In this document: one piece after another, positions 13,564 through 22,562 of the stretch | Position numbering within the stretch: the first letter of the stretch is position 1 | Layout: each line of letters begins with the position of its first letter | Virus record (IMG/VR): IMGVR_UViG_3300050821_006051 | Coordinates: 1-41,477 of that record | Direction: 5' to 3' (one strand) | Length of the DNA: 41,477 nt | From: a virus | Position numbers and translations under genes: made by a program | Notes under the pieces: model-generated | The model's database searches: none | The model's input: the letters and a program-made list of their open reading frames with translations, nothing else | What the model was told of the DNA's origin: nothing

Positions 13564-15375
13564 TTATTGGTAATGTTCAGTGATATACACGTAACCGCCG
13601 ACCCCTGCAGCTCCTGCTGAACCATTAGTTGAACCTGAATTTCCGCCGCCGCCGGTGCCGATCACATATGGGAAGGTCTGCGCTGCAGTCGGTATAATGA
13701 CGACTTTAGCGTAACCGCCAGCGCTGCCGCCTATGCCTCCATAAGTTCCAGCTGCTTGAGTTGCGCCGCCGCCTGCTCCACCAGAGCCGTAACCGGTACC
13801 CGTCACACCAATAGCATTTCCATCGCCGCCAATACCGCCTTGCCCTAGTGGAGTTGAGCCACCGTTACCACCTAAAGGAGAAGTCGCATTGGCGCCTATA
13901 GACCCAGCGCTTCCCCCTCCACCATTCATCAAAAGTTGAATTAGAAACGCGGACGACGCGGTTACTACAGGTGTACCGCCAAGGGGCGGTGTCAGGCCAA
14001 GACCTGCTCCGACACCGTTGTTGAGGAAAATATTTGCTCCAAACAGAGTGAATGTACCCGACGAACCAGCAGCACCAGCTCCTCCGCCAACACCTGTTCC
14101 GCCGCCTCCGCCTCCTGCCCCTCCACCTACACCATCAAATTCCAGCCAGAGGACGTTTGCTGGCGTCGTGTAGTTGTCATAGGAGACGTTAGCTGATGAG
14201 GTGATGTTGGCGCCGTAGGCCGACGTTGTTTTATTGCAATGGTTACCTGACGTCGCACCAGAAGAATAAGTTAGGGTTTGAGCGCCTGCACTCGGCGCAC
14301 TTGTTCCACTCATGATGATTTGCGTGGCGCTTGAGGTGACGCCATAGGCGACCGTGAACGAGTGTCCATTATTGGTGTAAACACAGCCGACACTCACCAC
14401 GTCGGCGAGGCCGGACACAGTGAACACGTAGCCTACGAGTGATGAACCGAAGCCGCCTGTACCGGTTCCTGTCGCAGTCGCGTAGCTGACTGTTGGTGCG
14501 GTTAAAATCGTGGTGTTTCCAGCTATGCTCCCTAGAGCAATAGTGCCTGATGTGGTGATTGATCCGCCAGTTAACGGCGCTGTGGTCGCGATACTGGTAA
14601 CGGTGCCGGTTCCGCCGAGACCTGCTTGAATAGCTCCATAAGTCCAATTCCAAGACGCGGTCCCAGTACCTCCAGAGGGATTGATGCAAGTAAGCACGAG
14701 CTGTGTATTGGCGGCCATCGCTTGGACTGTATTGCCACCTGAAGTTTTAACGGTTGTCGTATTGCTGGATTGGTTGATGATCGTAGTGGACCAAACATAA
14801 GTCGCACCGAGAGTCGTCGCGACCGGTAGATTGATCTGTTGCGCTGTCGAGCCTGTGATTCCTTGAACTTGAGCACTTCCAACAACGAGAGTAATTGGAG
14901 ACGCTGAAGAAATTGTACTTAGAAAGCCAGGTAAATAGTTATTGGCAGAAAAATTTAAACTCGCATCCCAACCTGCAGTCGTCGACGCAGCAGGTGTTGC
15001 GGTAGCGCCTGTCATCGCTTGAGTGATCGCACCATTGGCGATTGCAGTCCCGTTACCGGTAGAAGTCACTGGACCGGTAAGATTAGCGTTCGTCGTGACA
15101 GTGGCAGCAAGAGTCGCATTACCTGCCGTTAAACTCGCCGCTGTACCTGTCAAATTGGTAGCGACTCCTGACGCTGGAGTACCTAGAGCGGGTGCTACTA
15201 AAGTCTTATTACTTAGTGTGTCAGTGCTCGCTCTACCGACTAAAGTGTCAGTTGCCGCAGGCATGCTCCAAACTTTGGTTCTGTCTGGTGATTTAACCTG
15301 ATCGCCAATAAGCGGTGACGTCGCTTGTGCAACAGTTGAGAAAACCAATAGCAATAATATTAAATAATATTTCAT
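13564..15375 (-). CDS. Gly-rich adhesin/tail fibre-tip protein with signal peptide
   Basis: A 603-residue protein. It opens with a Sec signal peptide (MKYYLILLLLVFSTVAQA). Then come tail-fibre repeats (TDTLSNKTLVAPALGTPASG), Thr/Ala/Ser-rich beta segments, and a C-terminal Gly-rich domain from about residue 415 (GVGGGAGGGGGGTGVGGGAG and similar) ending GGYVYITEHYQ. Such Gly-rich domains form polyglycine-helix bundles that bind receptors in T4 gp38-like adhesins. The ATG at 15375 has GGAG in front and overlaps the fibre stop (ATGA); the frame is open a little further upstream. A signal peptide on a fibre-tip protein is unexpected. Confidence 0.75.
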   Translation of the reverse strand: MKYYLILLLLVFSTVAQATSPLIGDQVKSPDRTKVWSMPAATDTLVGRASTDTLSNKTLVAPALGTPASGVATNLTGTAASLTAGNATLAATVTTNANLTGPVTSTGNGTAIANGAITQAMTGATATPAASTTAGWDASLNFSANNYLPGFLSTISSASPITLVVGSAQVQGITGSTAQQINLPVATTLGATYVWSTTIINQSSNTTTVKTSGGNTVQAMAANTQLVLTCINPSGGTGTASWNWTYGAIQAGLGGTGTVTSIATTAPLTGGSITTSGTIALGSIAGNTTILTAPTVSYATATGTGTGGFGSSLVGYVFTVSGLADVVSVGCVYTNNGHSFTVAYGVTSSATQIIMSGTSAPSAGAQTLTYSSGATSGNHCNKTTSAYGANITSSANVSYDNYTTPANVLWLEFDGVGGGAGGGGGGTGVGGGAGAAGSSGTFTLFGANIFLNNGVGAGLGLTPPLGGTPVVTASSAFLIQLLMNGGGGSAGSIGANATSPLGGNGGSTPLGQGGIGGDGNAIGVTGTGYGSGGAGGGATQAAGTYGGIGGSAGGYAKVVIIPTAAQTFPYVIGTGGGGNSGSTNGSAGAAGVGGYVYITEHYQ

Positions 15376-16640
15376 ACTTCGCTCCAAACGCTTCCATCAT
15401 AAACAAACGTTGATTTTGATTTGTTAAAGAACCAAATCTCAGTTTTACCATCTTTTAATTCAAAGCCGTTACCGTCGACAATGCGTACGGTATTGGTATC
15501 GCTAGTTCCAATTAACGCGAGTTTCTGACCGACTTTGGAACCAGCTTGGATCTGAAGACCTGCGGCGCTGGTCAAGTCAATTGCTCCGCCGTTACCTTGT
15601 ATCCACTCGACGTTCTCATAAGCAGTGCCGAGAAATGGAATTCCTAAAGCGAGCGTCACACCATAGGGTCCGGCTTTGGTCGTCGATTGTAAATTGGGAG
15701 CGGCTACACTTGCCGCACTTGCTGCCGCTGCCGTTGCAGAAGCCGCTGCCGCTGTGGCACTCGCTGCACTTGCCGTAACGGCTCCGAGAATAGACGCTGC
15801 ACTCGCAGCGCTCGCTGTAGCGCTCGTAGCGCTCGCTGTAGCGCTCGTAGCTGCCGCATTTTGAGACACCAAAGCTGCTGCCGCACTGACCGCCGCCGCT
15901 GCTTGAGATGCTGCTGCAAGGACCTGACTAGCCGCCGCCGCTGCGGCAGAAGCTCCTGCACTAGAAGATGAAGCTGCACTTGCCGCTGCCGCTGTAGCAC
16001 TCAATGCTGCTGCTGTGGCAGAAGCGGCACTCGCGGTTGCACTAACTGCCGCTGCCGCTGCACTCGCTGCCGTGGTTGCAACCGCTGCGAAAGCATTGGC
16101 AAGATTGGTTAAAGTCGGCCATGTAGAGACTGGTGCAAAACCAGATCCGTCTGCTGCCGTAACGGGAACTTGACTCAGTGCTGTGTGCATCCCTGGAGGG
16201 AGCGTCGGGTTGAAAACTGTAGGGTCATCTGCGTCATGAAGTTTAACACTTCTCGTTACCAAATAAATAGCTCGGCAGATTGGTCCAGTAATGTAGTCGA
16301 GCGCTTGCTCAAAAAGTGAAAGAGTGAAATCAAATTTATTTTTAAAACTGTTAGGTTGCGTTGGTGCATCGTTGGCCAAAAGGAAAAGAAGAGTGTTCCC
16401 GCTTGCGAGGTTTGCTAAAAGTGTAACCGTACCGCCGCCATTGATCGGATCAAAGACAACACCGGAAACAAAGACACTGGTATCAGTTCCTCTAACACTT
16501 TGAAGTTGAATAAGACCTGTCGGGTCCATTTCAATTACCAGCAATTGATTCAGAGATTGGATAAGAAAATCAAACGTATAGATCGCTAGATTCCCTGCGC
16601 CTGTGTAGGAGTCTCTGACTTTATATGCTGGTATCGACAT
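15372..16640 (-). CDS. Tail fibre protein (T7 gp17-like N-terminus)
   Basis: A 422-residue protein. The N-terminal 150 residues (YKVRDSYTGAGNLAIYTFDF...NSFKNKFDFTLSLFEQALDYI) match the T7 tail fibre anchor domain that joins the tail. Residues about 180-325 are almost only Ala, Ser and Thr, expected to form a long trimeric coiled coil. A short C-terminal beta domain ends FVYDGSVWSEV. The coil is encoded by internally repetitive DNA, including two copies of a 21-base unit at 15808-15849. It probably carries the adhesin encoded next (ATGA overlap). Confidence 0.85.
   Translation of the reverse strand: MSIPAYKVRDSYTGAGNLAIYTFDFLIQSLNQLLVIEMDPTGLIQLQSVRGTDTSVFVSGVVFDPINGGGTVTLLANLASGNTLLFLLANDAPTQPNSFKNKFDFTLSLFEQALDYITGPICRAIYLVTRSVKLHDADDPTVFNPTLPPGMHTALSQVPVTAADGSGFAPVSTWPTLTNLANAFAAVATTAASAAAAAVSATASAASATAAALSATAAAASAASSSSAGASAAAAAASQVLAAASQAAAAVSAAAALVSQNAAATSATASATSATASAASAASILGAVTASAASATAAAASATAAAASAASVAAPNLQSTTKAGPYGVTLALGIPFLGTAYENVEWIQGNGGAIDLTSAAGLQIQAGSKVGQKLALIGTSDTNTVRIVDGNGFELKDGKTEIWFFNKSKSTFVYDGSVWSEV
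15808..15849. repeat. Two tandem copies of a 21-bp unit in the fibre gene
   Basis: The unit at 15808-15828 is repeated at 15829-15849. It encodes Ala/Ser/Thr coil residues in frame. Such repeats allow the shaft length to change by slippage. Confidence 0.7.
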
Positions 16641-16664
16641 TTGATAATCCTTTAGGCTTTAAGT

Positions 16665-19600
16665 TTATTTGTCAACGTGAGAAGGCGCTATTTGATTTCT
16701 CAGGACTTTGGCTTGATCAACGGCTTGTTGCATCTGAGTGTGACCGGTCTTTCTTTCTTCCCACATCTTTTTAATTTGTTCGTCTTCGGTAAGATCTTTT
16801 TGATCATCGTTTTTGGTTACGAATCGATCAAGCGTGTGCAAAAGACCATCGGCTACTTGCTTGCCGTTTGGCGCCAACGGTTGACCATTTTGATCAGCCT
16901 GGTCTATGTATTTGTAAATTTTTGCAGCAGTACCGACAGGGATACCTCCAAGAAATAAGCCTGTCGTACTCGCTAAAGCTTTTATTTGCGCAGGTTTAAT
17001 TGCATCTGCCGCTTCGCTAAAGTCATAGCCGTCTTTCATATTGGTGTACATATCGAGTCCGGCTTTACCGACAGTCATCATGTCGTTAATCGCGGCTAAA
17101 TGCAGAGTTGAAAGTTCAGCCGTTCCTTTTTTATCGTGCGCCCATTTGATACCATTGATTATATCTCTCACTCCTGGAACATGTTGCGCGAAGGCTTCTT
17201 CAGCTAAAGATGCGACACCTTTTGGAGATGCTACAAAACCCGGAATGCGCGATAATGTTTGACTCATTGAAAGCGATTGATCAGGATCGTCATCGTCTGT
17301 CTTAAGCGGATTGTTTCCGTGGACCCAACCTTTGTACATAAGACCGACCATCGAGAGAACCATAAGCCTTGCAGCACGGTCCCCAGCGTCTCTAAATGCC
17401 ACGCGAGAGCCTGCTGAGTCTCCAGATTGCGCCGCCTCAATTGACTTAGTCACATCAAAACCGATATTCCTAACACTTTGAAGATTGGAATTTAGAGAGT
17501 TCCTAGCGATGTTAAAGAACTGACCAAAGAGTCGCATCGGATAGGTTTTTTGAATCGAAGCTTTATCAAGACCGCCGCCTGCCATTGTAGAAGTAAAATT
17601 CATTTCAGCAGAGTAAGCTTTGGCAGCGGAATGCCTTTCGGCGTCTGTCATAGCGGTGACTTTTTCTATTGAATGACCTGGAGCTTCGCCTGCGATAAAT
17701 TGGTTATAAGCACCAATGGCGGAAACCATTTGCGTCGTTAAATTCGCAAGACCGATCGTCTTAGCAAAGATTTGTTTAATGGCGCCTTCTTGAAAATTCT
17801 TCGCGGCGTTGTAACCTTTATTTGCAAAGAGTCTTTTTTGCGGAAGCATTTCCATCAGCGCGTTAGATGTAAAGTCGTCAATCCCTTCACGATGTGATTC
17901 TATTGTCGGGCTAAGTTCGGCTGCGAATTTATACATTTCTCCGAAGTGTTGCCAATTCAAAGGGTTGGTTATTTTTGCTGCTGCAGCGATAAGATGTTTT
18001 CCGCCTGACGCAATTCCCATCTTATTGAGAACCTGCAAATAAGAACCAAAATGCATCAGAGTTGATGATACACTTCCGACCAAATAATCAACTGCTTTTG
18101 CACCCTCAATGGTTCGCAAGGTGCCGTTGACCCAACGGTGATGATCGGCGTCGAGCGCCATGTTAGTGGCCGAAATAGATTTTGTCGCTGCTGCGACTGC
18201 GTTGACTGCGGTCACATATTTGTCAGGTCCGACAATTGATTGAATGTCGTGAGCAATCGATTTGTCATTTAAAAGTGACATCGTATCGGCGACCGGCACG
18301 CGCATCGTTAAATCATAAATCACATGCTCCAAACCTGCCGCCAACATTCGCGGATCTAGGTTTACCTGCCACTTGGAGCCGACGCGGTCTTTAGTAAAAG
18401 GACTGGTCACAATACCGTCGTGTGTGCGATCGGCTTGATCAAACACGGCTCTGTCAGTTCCGGCTGCTTGGAATTGTTTTGCGGTGTTAACTCTTAGCGC
18501 TTCACCGCTCGTGTCGAGAAGATAATTAAGCGGCATGTGACCGCCTTCATAAGTCTGCCCATGAGCTTCAAATGACTTCGGAATTGTAAAATCTAAATCT
18601 CTTCCTGTCGTGGCTTTTTCGAGCGCTCCAATTCTTGGAACAAACGATTTAAAAATATTCCAGGTCCCTTGAGCCCAATCAAAAGCTTCCTTTGGTAATT
18701 CGCGCTCATAAACTTTTCTAAACGTATCTTCAGAGACATTGAAATTCTCTTTTGATTTAATGTTTTCTTGGTTTCCCATATGAAGGAGACCCATGAGAAG
18801 ATCTAGCTTGGTGAGATTGCCGTTTTTCAATCCCGGGACATTTTTAAATTCAGGAACATAAACTTTTTCAACTCCAAGAGTTTTAAATCCTGGACCGTAT
18901 GCTTTTGCGAGTCTGCGCTGCTCCTCTAGAACGGAAGCTGACAATTTAGTTGTCGCGGTGTCGCCCATTCCAGTGTTCTCGAATTTACCAATACCTCGCA
19001 AACGATGAACGAGAAGCTCAGACCATGGTCCTGCTAGAACTCCCTTGTCGAGTTCAAAAGCTATGAATTGCAAGTTCTTAACGGTCTGACCTGCTTTAGA
19101 GAGCCAGTTACCTATTTTCTCTTGAGGTGAAATTAGACCCTGACCTTTGTCGGCACGAGTCTCATCATAGGCCGGATGAGAAATAGCCAATTCATGAAAC
19201 GCGTCGGCCACTTGTGATGTCGTCTCACCGTCGTGAGCGTCGAGAAGTTTGTTTTTAAATTTAGCAGCGGTATAAACTTCACGCATTTTGTCAGCGAGAT
19301 AAAGATATTGTTCAGTCGTTAAATCTTTCGCTGAAGTTTGCGTCGTCAACCAAGACTTGACTTCATCTGGAATTTGAAAATCCCCTTTGGCTTGTGATGC
19401 CATTTTGTCTGCGAACTTGCGATACGAATCAGACTTCGATTGACCTTTTTGATTCTTATCGAAATTAAAGACATCAAGAATTTCATTGATTGCATTTTTA
19501 TAAAGTGCTCCGGCTTTATCCAACACTGCCTGCGAACGATCTGATTTAAGTGAAACGACAAAGTCTGTAGCCTTGTTTACTTTAGCTATAGCTATAGTCG

Positions 19601-22562
19601 TTTCTTTTGCGTTTTGCACGTTCTGCGCGGCATTCTGTTTTTGCGTGAAGGCTTCTTCCACTTTGTTATCTAAAATTGCATTTACTGCTAGACGCTGAGA
19701 TTTTCTCTCGCCAACTTTCCATTGGTTGATATTAAGATCTTTTACGGCAGTCGTATTAATTGTGTCTTTGGCTTTGATTTGAAGATCGTCAATAGTTGGA
19801 AGCGGCAGTGCAATGCGTTTGATTCCGGCTTTAACCGCACTCCAGGATTTATCCAATAACAATTTCATTTCAGCTAAATGATTGGCCGTCATCTTATTAT
19901 AGGCTTCTGAAATGGCCGTTTTATTCCAATCAGTCCAAGCTTCCGCGTGAGCTTCATCGCTAGGAAGACTTGCGTTCTTAGCGTGCTCAACTGACTGCTC
20001 TCTTGTTGGTGTCGATGAGAGAATACTAAGAAGCTCACCGATATCTTTTACTCCCATCGCAGTCGCAGCATCAGAACCAGAGACGCCGCCTTTGGCAAAA
20101 ACCTTACGAGCTTTAAGTGCCTCATCGCCTTTGAATTGATCCATAACTTCTTTAGGGACTGTTTTCGGATCAATTGAGAATATAGGTCGACCGCGTTTCG
20201 CTAGACTTTGCTGATTCTCACTCAATTCGCCGACTGGCTTATTACCGAGGAAATTTTCTACTACGTCGACATCCGTATTATGCTGTAACGAATGAAGCTC
20301 TCTTTGCTTTTCATCTTCTTGAGCGTTTTCGACAACTACGTCTTTTACCTGTTCACGCTCCGCGCTTGCATTTTCATTGATGGCTTTTACGACACCCTCT
20401 CTAGCTTCACGGCTTGCGGCATTTACTTTATCGACTTCAGATTTAGGGAGAACGCCTTCGATTTCTTTGGTGAAAGTAGGTTGATTTAAATAATCCGCTT
20501 CGTTGAAAATATCCTCATCTTTTATGCGAGCGTTAGGTTTAGCTTTTTTAAGTTCCTCAATGCGAGCTTGAGAATCATCGATAACTTTTTTACGCTTAAC
20601 GATTTGATCTTCAAGCTGTTGGCGCGTAACTTCTTTGTCATCGTTTAACTTAACTTTTTGTGTCTCATCGTTACCTTTAAATTCCTGAAGACTTTTCTCG
20701 TCGCTTTCGATTTGAGTTTTCTGAAAATCAATCGCTGTTTCATGTCCTTTGATTCTCTCGACTACTTGATCGCTGAGAGCGCTGTTTGGATCAACCTTAG
20801 CTTCGATTGCGCCGTTTGATGTCCCTGGAGCATTTTTCAATATCGTTTGTCGTTTAGCTTCGGCTTCACGGAAAGCATTCATGTACTCGTTAGCGCTTAA
20901 ACCTTCAGGCTCAACTTTGGCGAGACCGCTCATCTCCGGGTTTTCATCGACGAGATTTAAGAATTTATGAGTATCGATTTTCAAAGGTGAATTGGCTTCC
21001 GCAACTCCGTCGTCACCGAGGATTGCTCTAACTTTAGCTGCTTTATCTGGCGTTGAAGCCATTGCGGTCAGCTCTTCAGGGTTTACCCAAACGTGCGGTA
21101 TACCATGATCCTCGGCCACTTGCTGTCTGAAAGTGTCTAGCTGATGCGGGACGAGTTTTTTAATATTGGTGTCTTTGGACATCGCACTGATTTGAGCAAG
21201 TGCAATTTGGAGCGTTAGAGCCTGATTACCACGAGCATCGATAGGAAATTTCATTTGCTCGCCAACAAGATCGCTCGTATTTGAGGTCGCGTCATCTTTT
21301 GGTGTCAGAGGCGTTTCTTTAGGAAGAGTTTTACCTCGACCTAGAGTCTCGCCTTTAACCATTCCCATTACGTCGCCAGCCATCGTCATCGTTGGTGCCA
21401 TGAGTCCGCCGACAACAGCCGTCTCGGCGACGCGCGGCGCGTTCTTGTCCCATTCTCGCACTGCCGTTAGAAGCCCATTGATAAGACTTGATTGCGTACC
21501 GTCCCAAGATTTACCTGTCTCTTCTGAAACGATTTTAATGGCTTCTTGAGAGCCTCCACCAACCGCGCCGATCAACGATGACTGACCGAGAGTCTTAACG
21601 AGAGCGAGCATTGCGGAATTCTCAGGTGCGAGAAGTGCTTTCGTTGCTGTCCTCGGATTAAGAATATTTTTAAGCCAGGGGACAGTTTGAGCGATTCCGT
21701 AATGAGCACCAAGACCGACCGCAGCCATAAGGAAGCCGCCACCCTTAGCGATAGCTCGTTTGGTATCGTCTGGAATGTTTTGATTTATCTGTGATCCGCC
21801 TGGTCCTGCAATCGAAGAATTAGAAAGAGTCTGATAAATCTGACCGACCGATTGTCGATATTGATCCATCATTCCTGCAACGAGAGTTCCGTGTACAAAA
21901 CCTGTCGCTGCTCCACCAGGAGCCAAAGCTGCTGCACCTGCTGGACCGCCAAATAAAAGTCCCATAGCTCCAGCGCCGCCAGCTTCAACTGCACTAATAC
22001 TTCCAATGGTTTTATAGTTATCGAGCAGTCCATGGATGTAATCCCAAGACCCCGCAGCAACCTGAGACGGTACTGTTTGCAAAAACCCTTCACCGTCAGG
22101 ATTAAATTGCGTAAGAGACTTCTCAAGCCACATTTGCTTGATCTCTTCGTCTGGAGATAATTTTTCACCTTGAGCTTGCCTGTAATAATAATTATTTAAT
22201 TCTCGATTTATGTTTGAACCGCGAATAGCCATTGCTGCCTGTGGCCATAAACTTTCGATTGCGTTCAAATGATTGAGGTCGTTGCTCGGCGGACCTTTGT
22301 CTCCAAAACCTGTGTCTTCGCCTGCCGCATAAGGAGCTTTTAAAAGTGCCGCGTGCTCGCCAGATTGCGCTGCGAGTTGAGCGACTCTAGGCATGGCAGT
22401 AAAATTAACTGATTTATCAATTGCATCAGTTAACGTCGGACCCATGCTTTTGACTTGGTCTGGAGGGGTATCAGTAAATACTCCGAGATTGATATTTTTA
22501 GCCGCATCTGCTGCGCTAGAATCAGACACGTTCATTACTGGAGTTATATCTTGCTCGATCAT
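16665..22562 (-). CDS. Large internal virion protein (1965 aa)
   Basis: The longest gene. It encodes a huge protein without catalytic motifs that I recognise. It has a Gly/Ala-rich hydrophobic stretch (about 190-235), a long charged coiled-coil region (about 600-760, with runs of Lys, Glu and Gln), and hydrophobic segments near the end. In podoviruses the gene between the small internal proteins and the fibre encodes the large ejected protein (T7 gp16 role), which helps DNA cross the envelope. Start and upstream stop overlap by ATGA. No clear lytic transglycosylase motif was found in the N-terminus, unlike T7 gp16. Confidence 0.8.
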   Translation of the reverse strand: MIEQDITPVMNVSDSSAADAAKNINLGVFTDTPPDQVKSMGPTLTDAIDKSVNFTAMPRVAQLAAQSGEHAALLKAPYAAGEDTGFGDKGPPSNDLNHLNAIESLWPQAAMAIRGSNINRELNNYYYRQAQGEKLSPDEEIKQMWLEKSLTQFNPDGEGFLQTVPSQVAAGSWDYIHGLLDNYKTIGSISAVEAGGAGAMGLLFGGPAGAAALAPGGAATGFVHGTLVAGMMDQYRQSVGQIYQTLSNSSIAGPGGSQINQNIPDDTKRAIAKGGGFLMAAVGLGAHYGIAQTVPWLKNILNPRTATKALLAPENSAMLALVKTLGQSSLIGAVGGGSQEAIKIVSEETGKSWDGTQSSLINGLLTAVREWDKNAPRVAETAVVGGLMAPTMTMAGDVMGMVKGETLGRGKTLPKETPLTPKDDATSNTSDLVGEQMKFPIDARGNQALTLQIALAQISAMSKDTNIKKLVPHQLDTFRQQVAEDHGIPHVWVNPEELTAMASTPDKAAKVRAILGDDGVAEANSPLKIDTHKFLNLVDENPEMSGLAKVEPEGLSANEYMNAFREAEAKRQTILKNAPGTSNGAIEAKVDPNSALSDQVVERIKGHETAIDFQKTQIESDEKSLQEFKGNDETQKVKLNDDKEVTRQQLEDQIVKRKKVIDDSQARIEELKKAKPNARIKDEDIFNEADYLNQPTFTKEIEGVLPKSEVDKVNAASREAREGVVKAINENASAEREQVKDVVVENAQEDEKQRELHSLQHNTDVDVVENFLGNKPVGELSENQQSLAKRGRPIFSIDPKTVPKEVMDQFKGDEALKARKVFAKGGVSGSDAATAMGVKDIGELLSILSSTPTREQSVEHAKNASLPSDEAHAEAWTDWNKTAISEAYNKMTANHLAEMKLLLDKSWSAVKAGIKRIALPLPTIDDLQIKAKDTINTTAVKDLNINQWKVGERKSQRLAVNAILDNKVEEAFTQKQNAAQNVQNAKETTIAIAKVNKATDFVVSLKSDRSQAVLDKAGALYKNAINEILDVFNFDKNQKGQSKSDSYRKFADKMASQAKGDFQIPDEVKSWLTTQTSAKDLTTEQYLYLADKMREVYTAAKFKNKLLDAHDGETTSQVADAFHELAISHPAYDETRADKGQGLISPQEKIGNWLSKAGQTVKNLQFIAFELDKGVLAGPWSELLVHRLRGIGKFENTGMGDTATTKLSASVLEEQRRLAKAYGPGFKTLGVEKVYVPEFKNVPGLKNGNLTKLDLLMGLLHMGNQENIKSKENFNVSEDTFRKVYERELPKEAFDWAQGTWNIFKSFVPRIGALEKATTGRDLDFTIPKSFEAHGQTYEGGHMPLNYLLDTSGEALRVNTAKQFQAAGTDRAVFDQADRTHDGIVTSPFTKDRVGSKWQVNLDPRMLAAGLEHVIYDLTMRVPVADTMSLLNDKSIAHDIQSIVGPDKYVTAVNAVAAATKSISATNMALDADHHRWVNGTLRTIEGAKAVDYLVGSVSSTLMHFGSYLQVLNKMGIASGGKHLIAAAAKITNPLNWQHFGEMYKFAAELSPTIESHREGIDDFTSNALMEMLPQKRLFANKGYNAAKNFQEGAIKQIFAKTIGLANLTTQMVSAIGAYNQFIAGEAPGHSIEKVTAMTDAERHSAAKAYSAEMNFTSTMAGGGLDKASIQKTYPMRLFGQFFNIARNSLNSNLQSVRNIGFDVTKSIEAAQSGDSAGSRVAFRDAGDRAARLMVLSMVGLMYKGWVHGNNPLKTDDDDPDQSLSMSQTLSRIPGFVASPKGVASLAEEAFAQHVPGVRDIINGIKWAHDKKGTAELSTLHLAAINDMMTVGKAGLDMYTNMKDGYDFSEAADAIKPAQIKALASTTGLFLGGIPVGTAAKIYKYIDQADQNGQPLAPNGKQVADGLLHTLDRFVTKNDDQKDLTEDEQIKKMWEERKTGHTQMQQAVDQAKVLRNQIAPSHVDK

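Noticed and set aside
14369-15301. Open frames on both strands inside the adhesin gene
   Set aside because: They are by-products of the Ala/Gly/Thr-rich coding sequence, without ribosome sites.
15581-16000. Open frames overlapping the Ala-rich fibre shaft
   Set aside because: The repetitive shaft sequence opens other frames by composition; their proteins are Leu/Ala/Arg repeats without starts of quality.
13564-16640. Diversity-generating retroelement, as in BPP-1
   Set aside because: No reverse transcriptase gene and no template/variable repeat pair were seen, although the structural genes resemble those of BPP-1.
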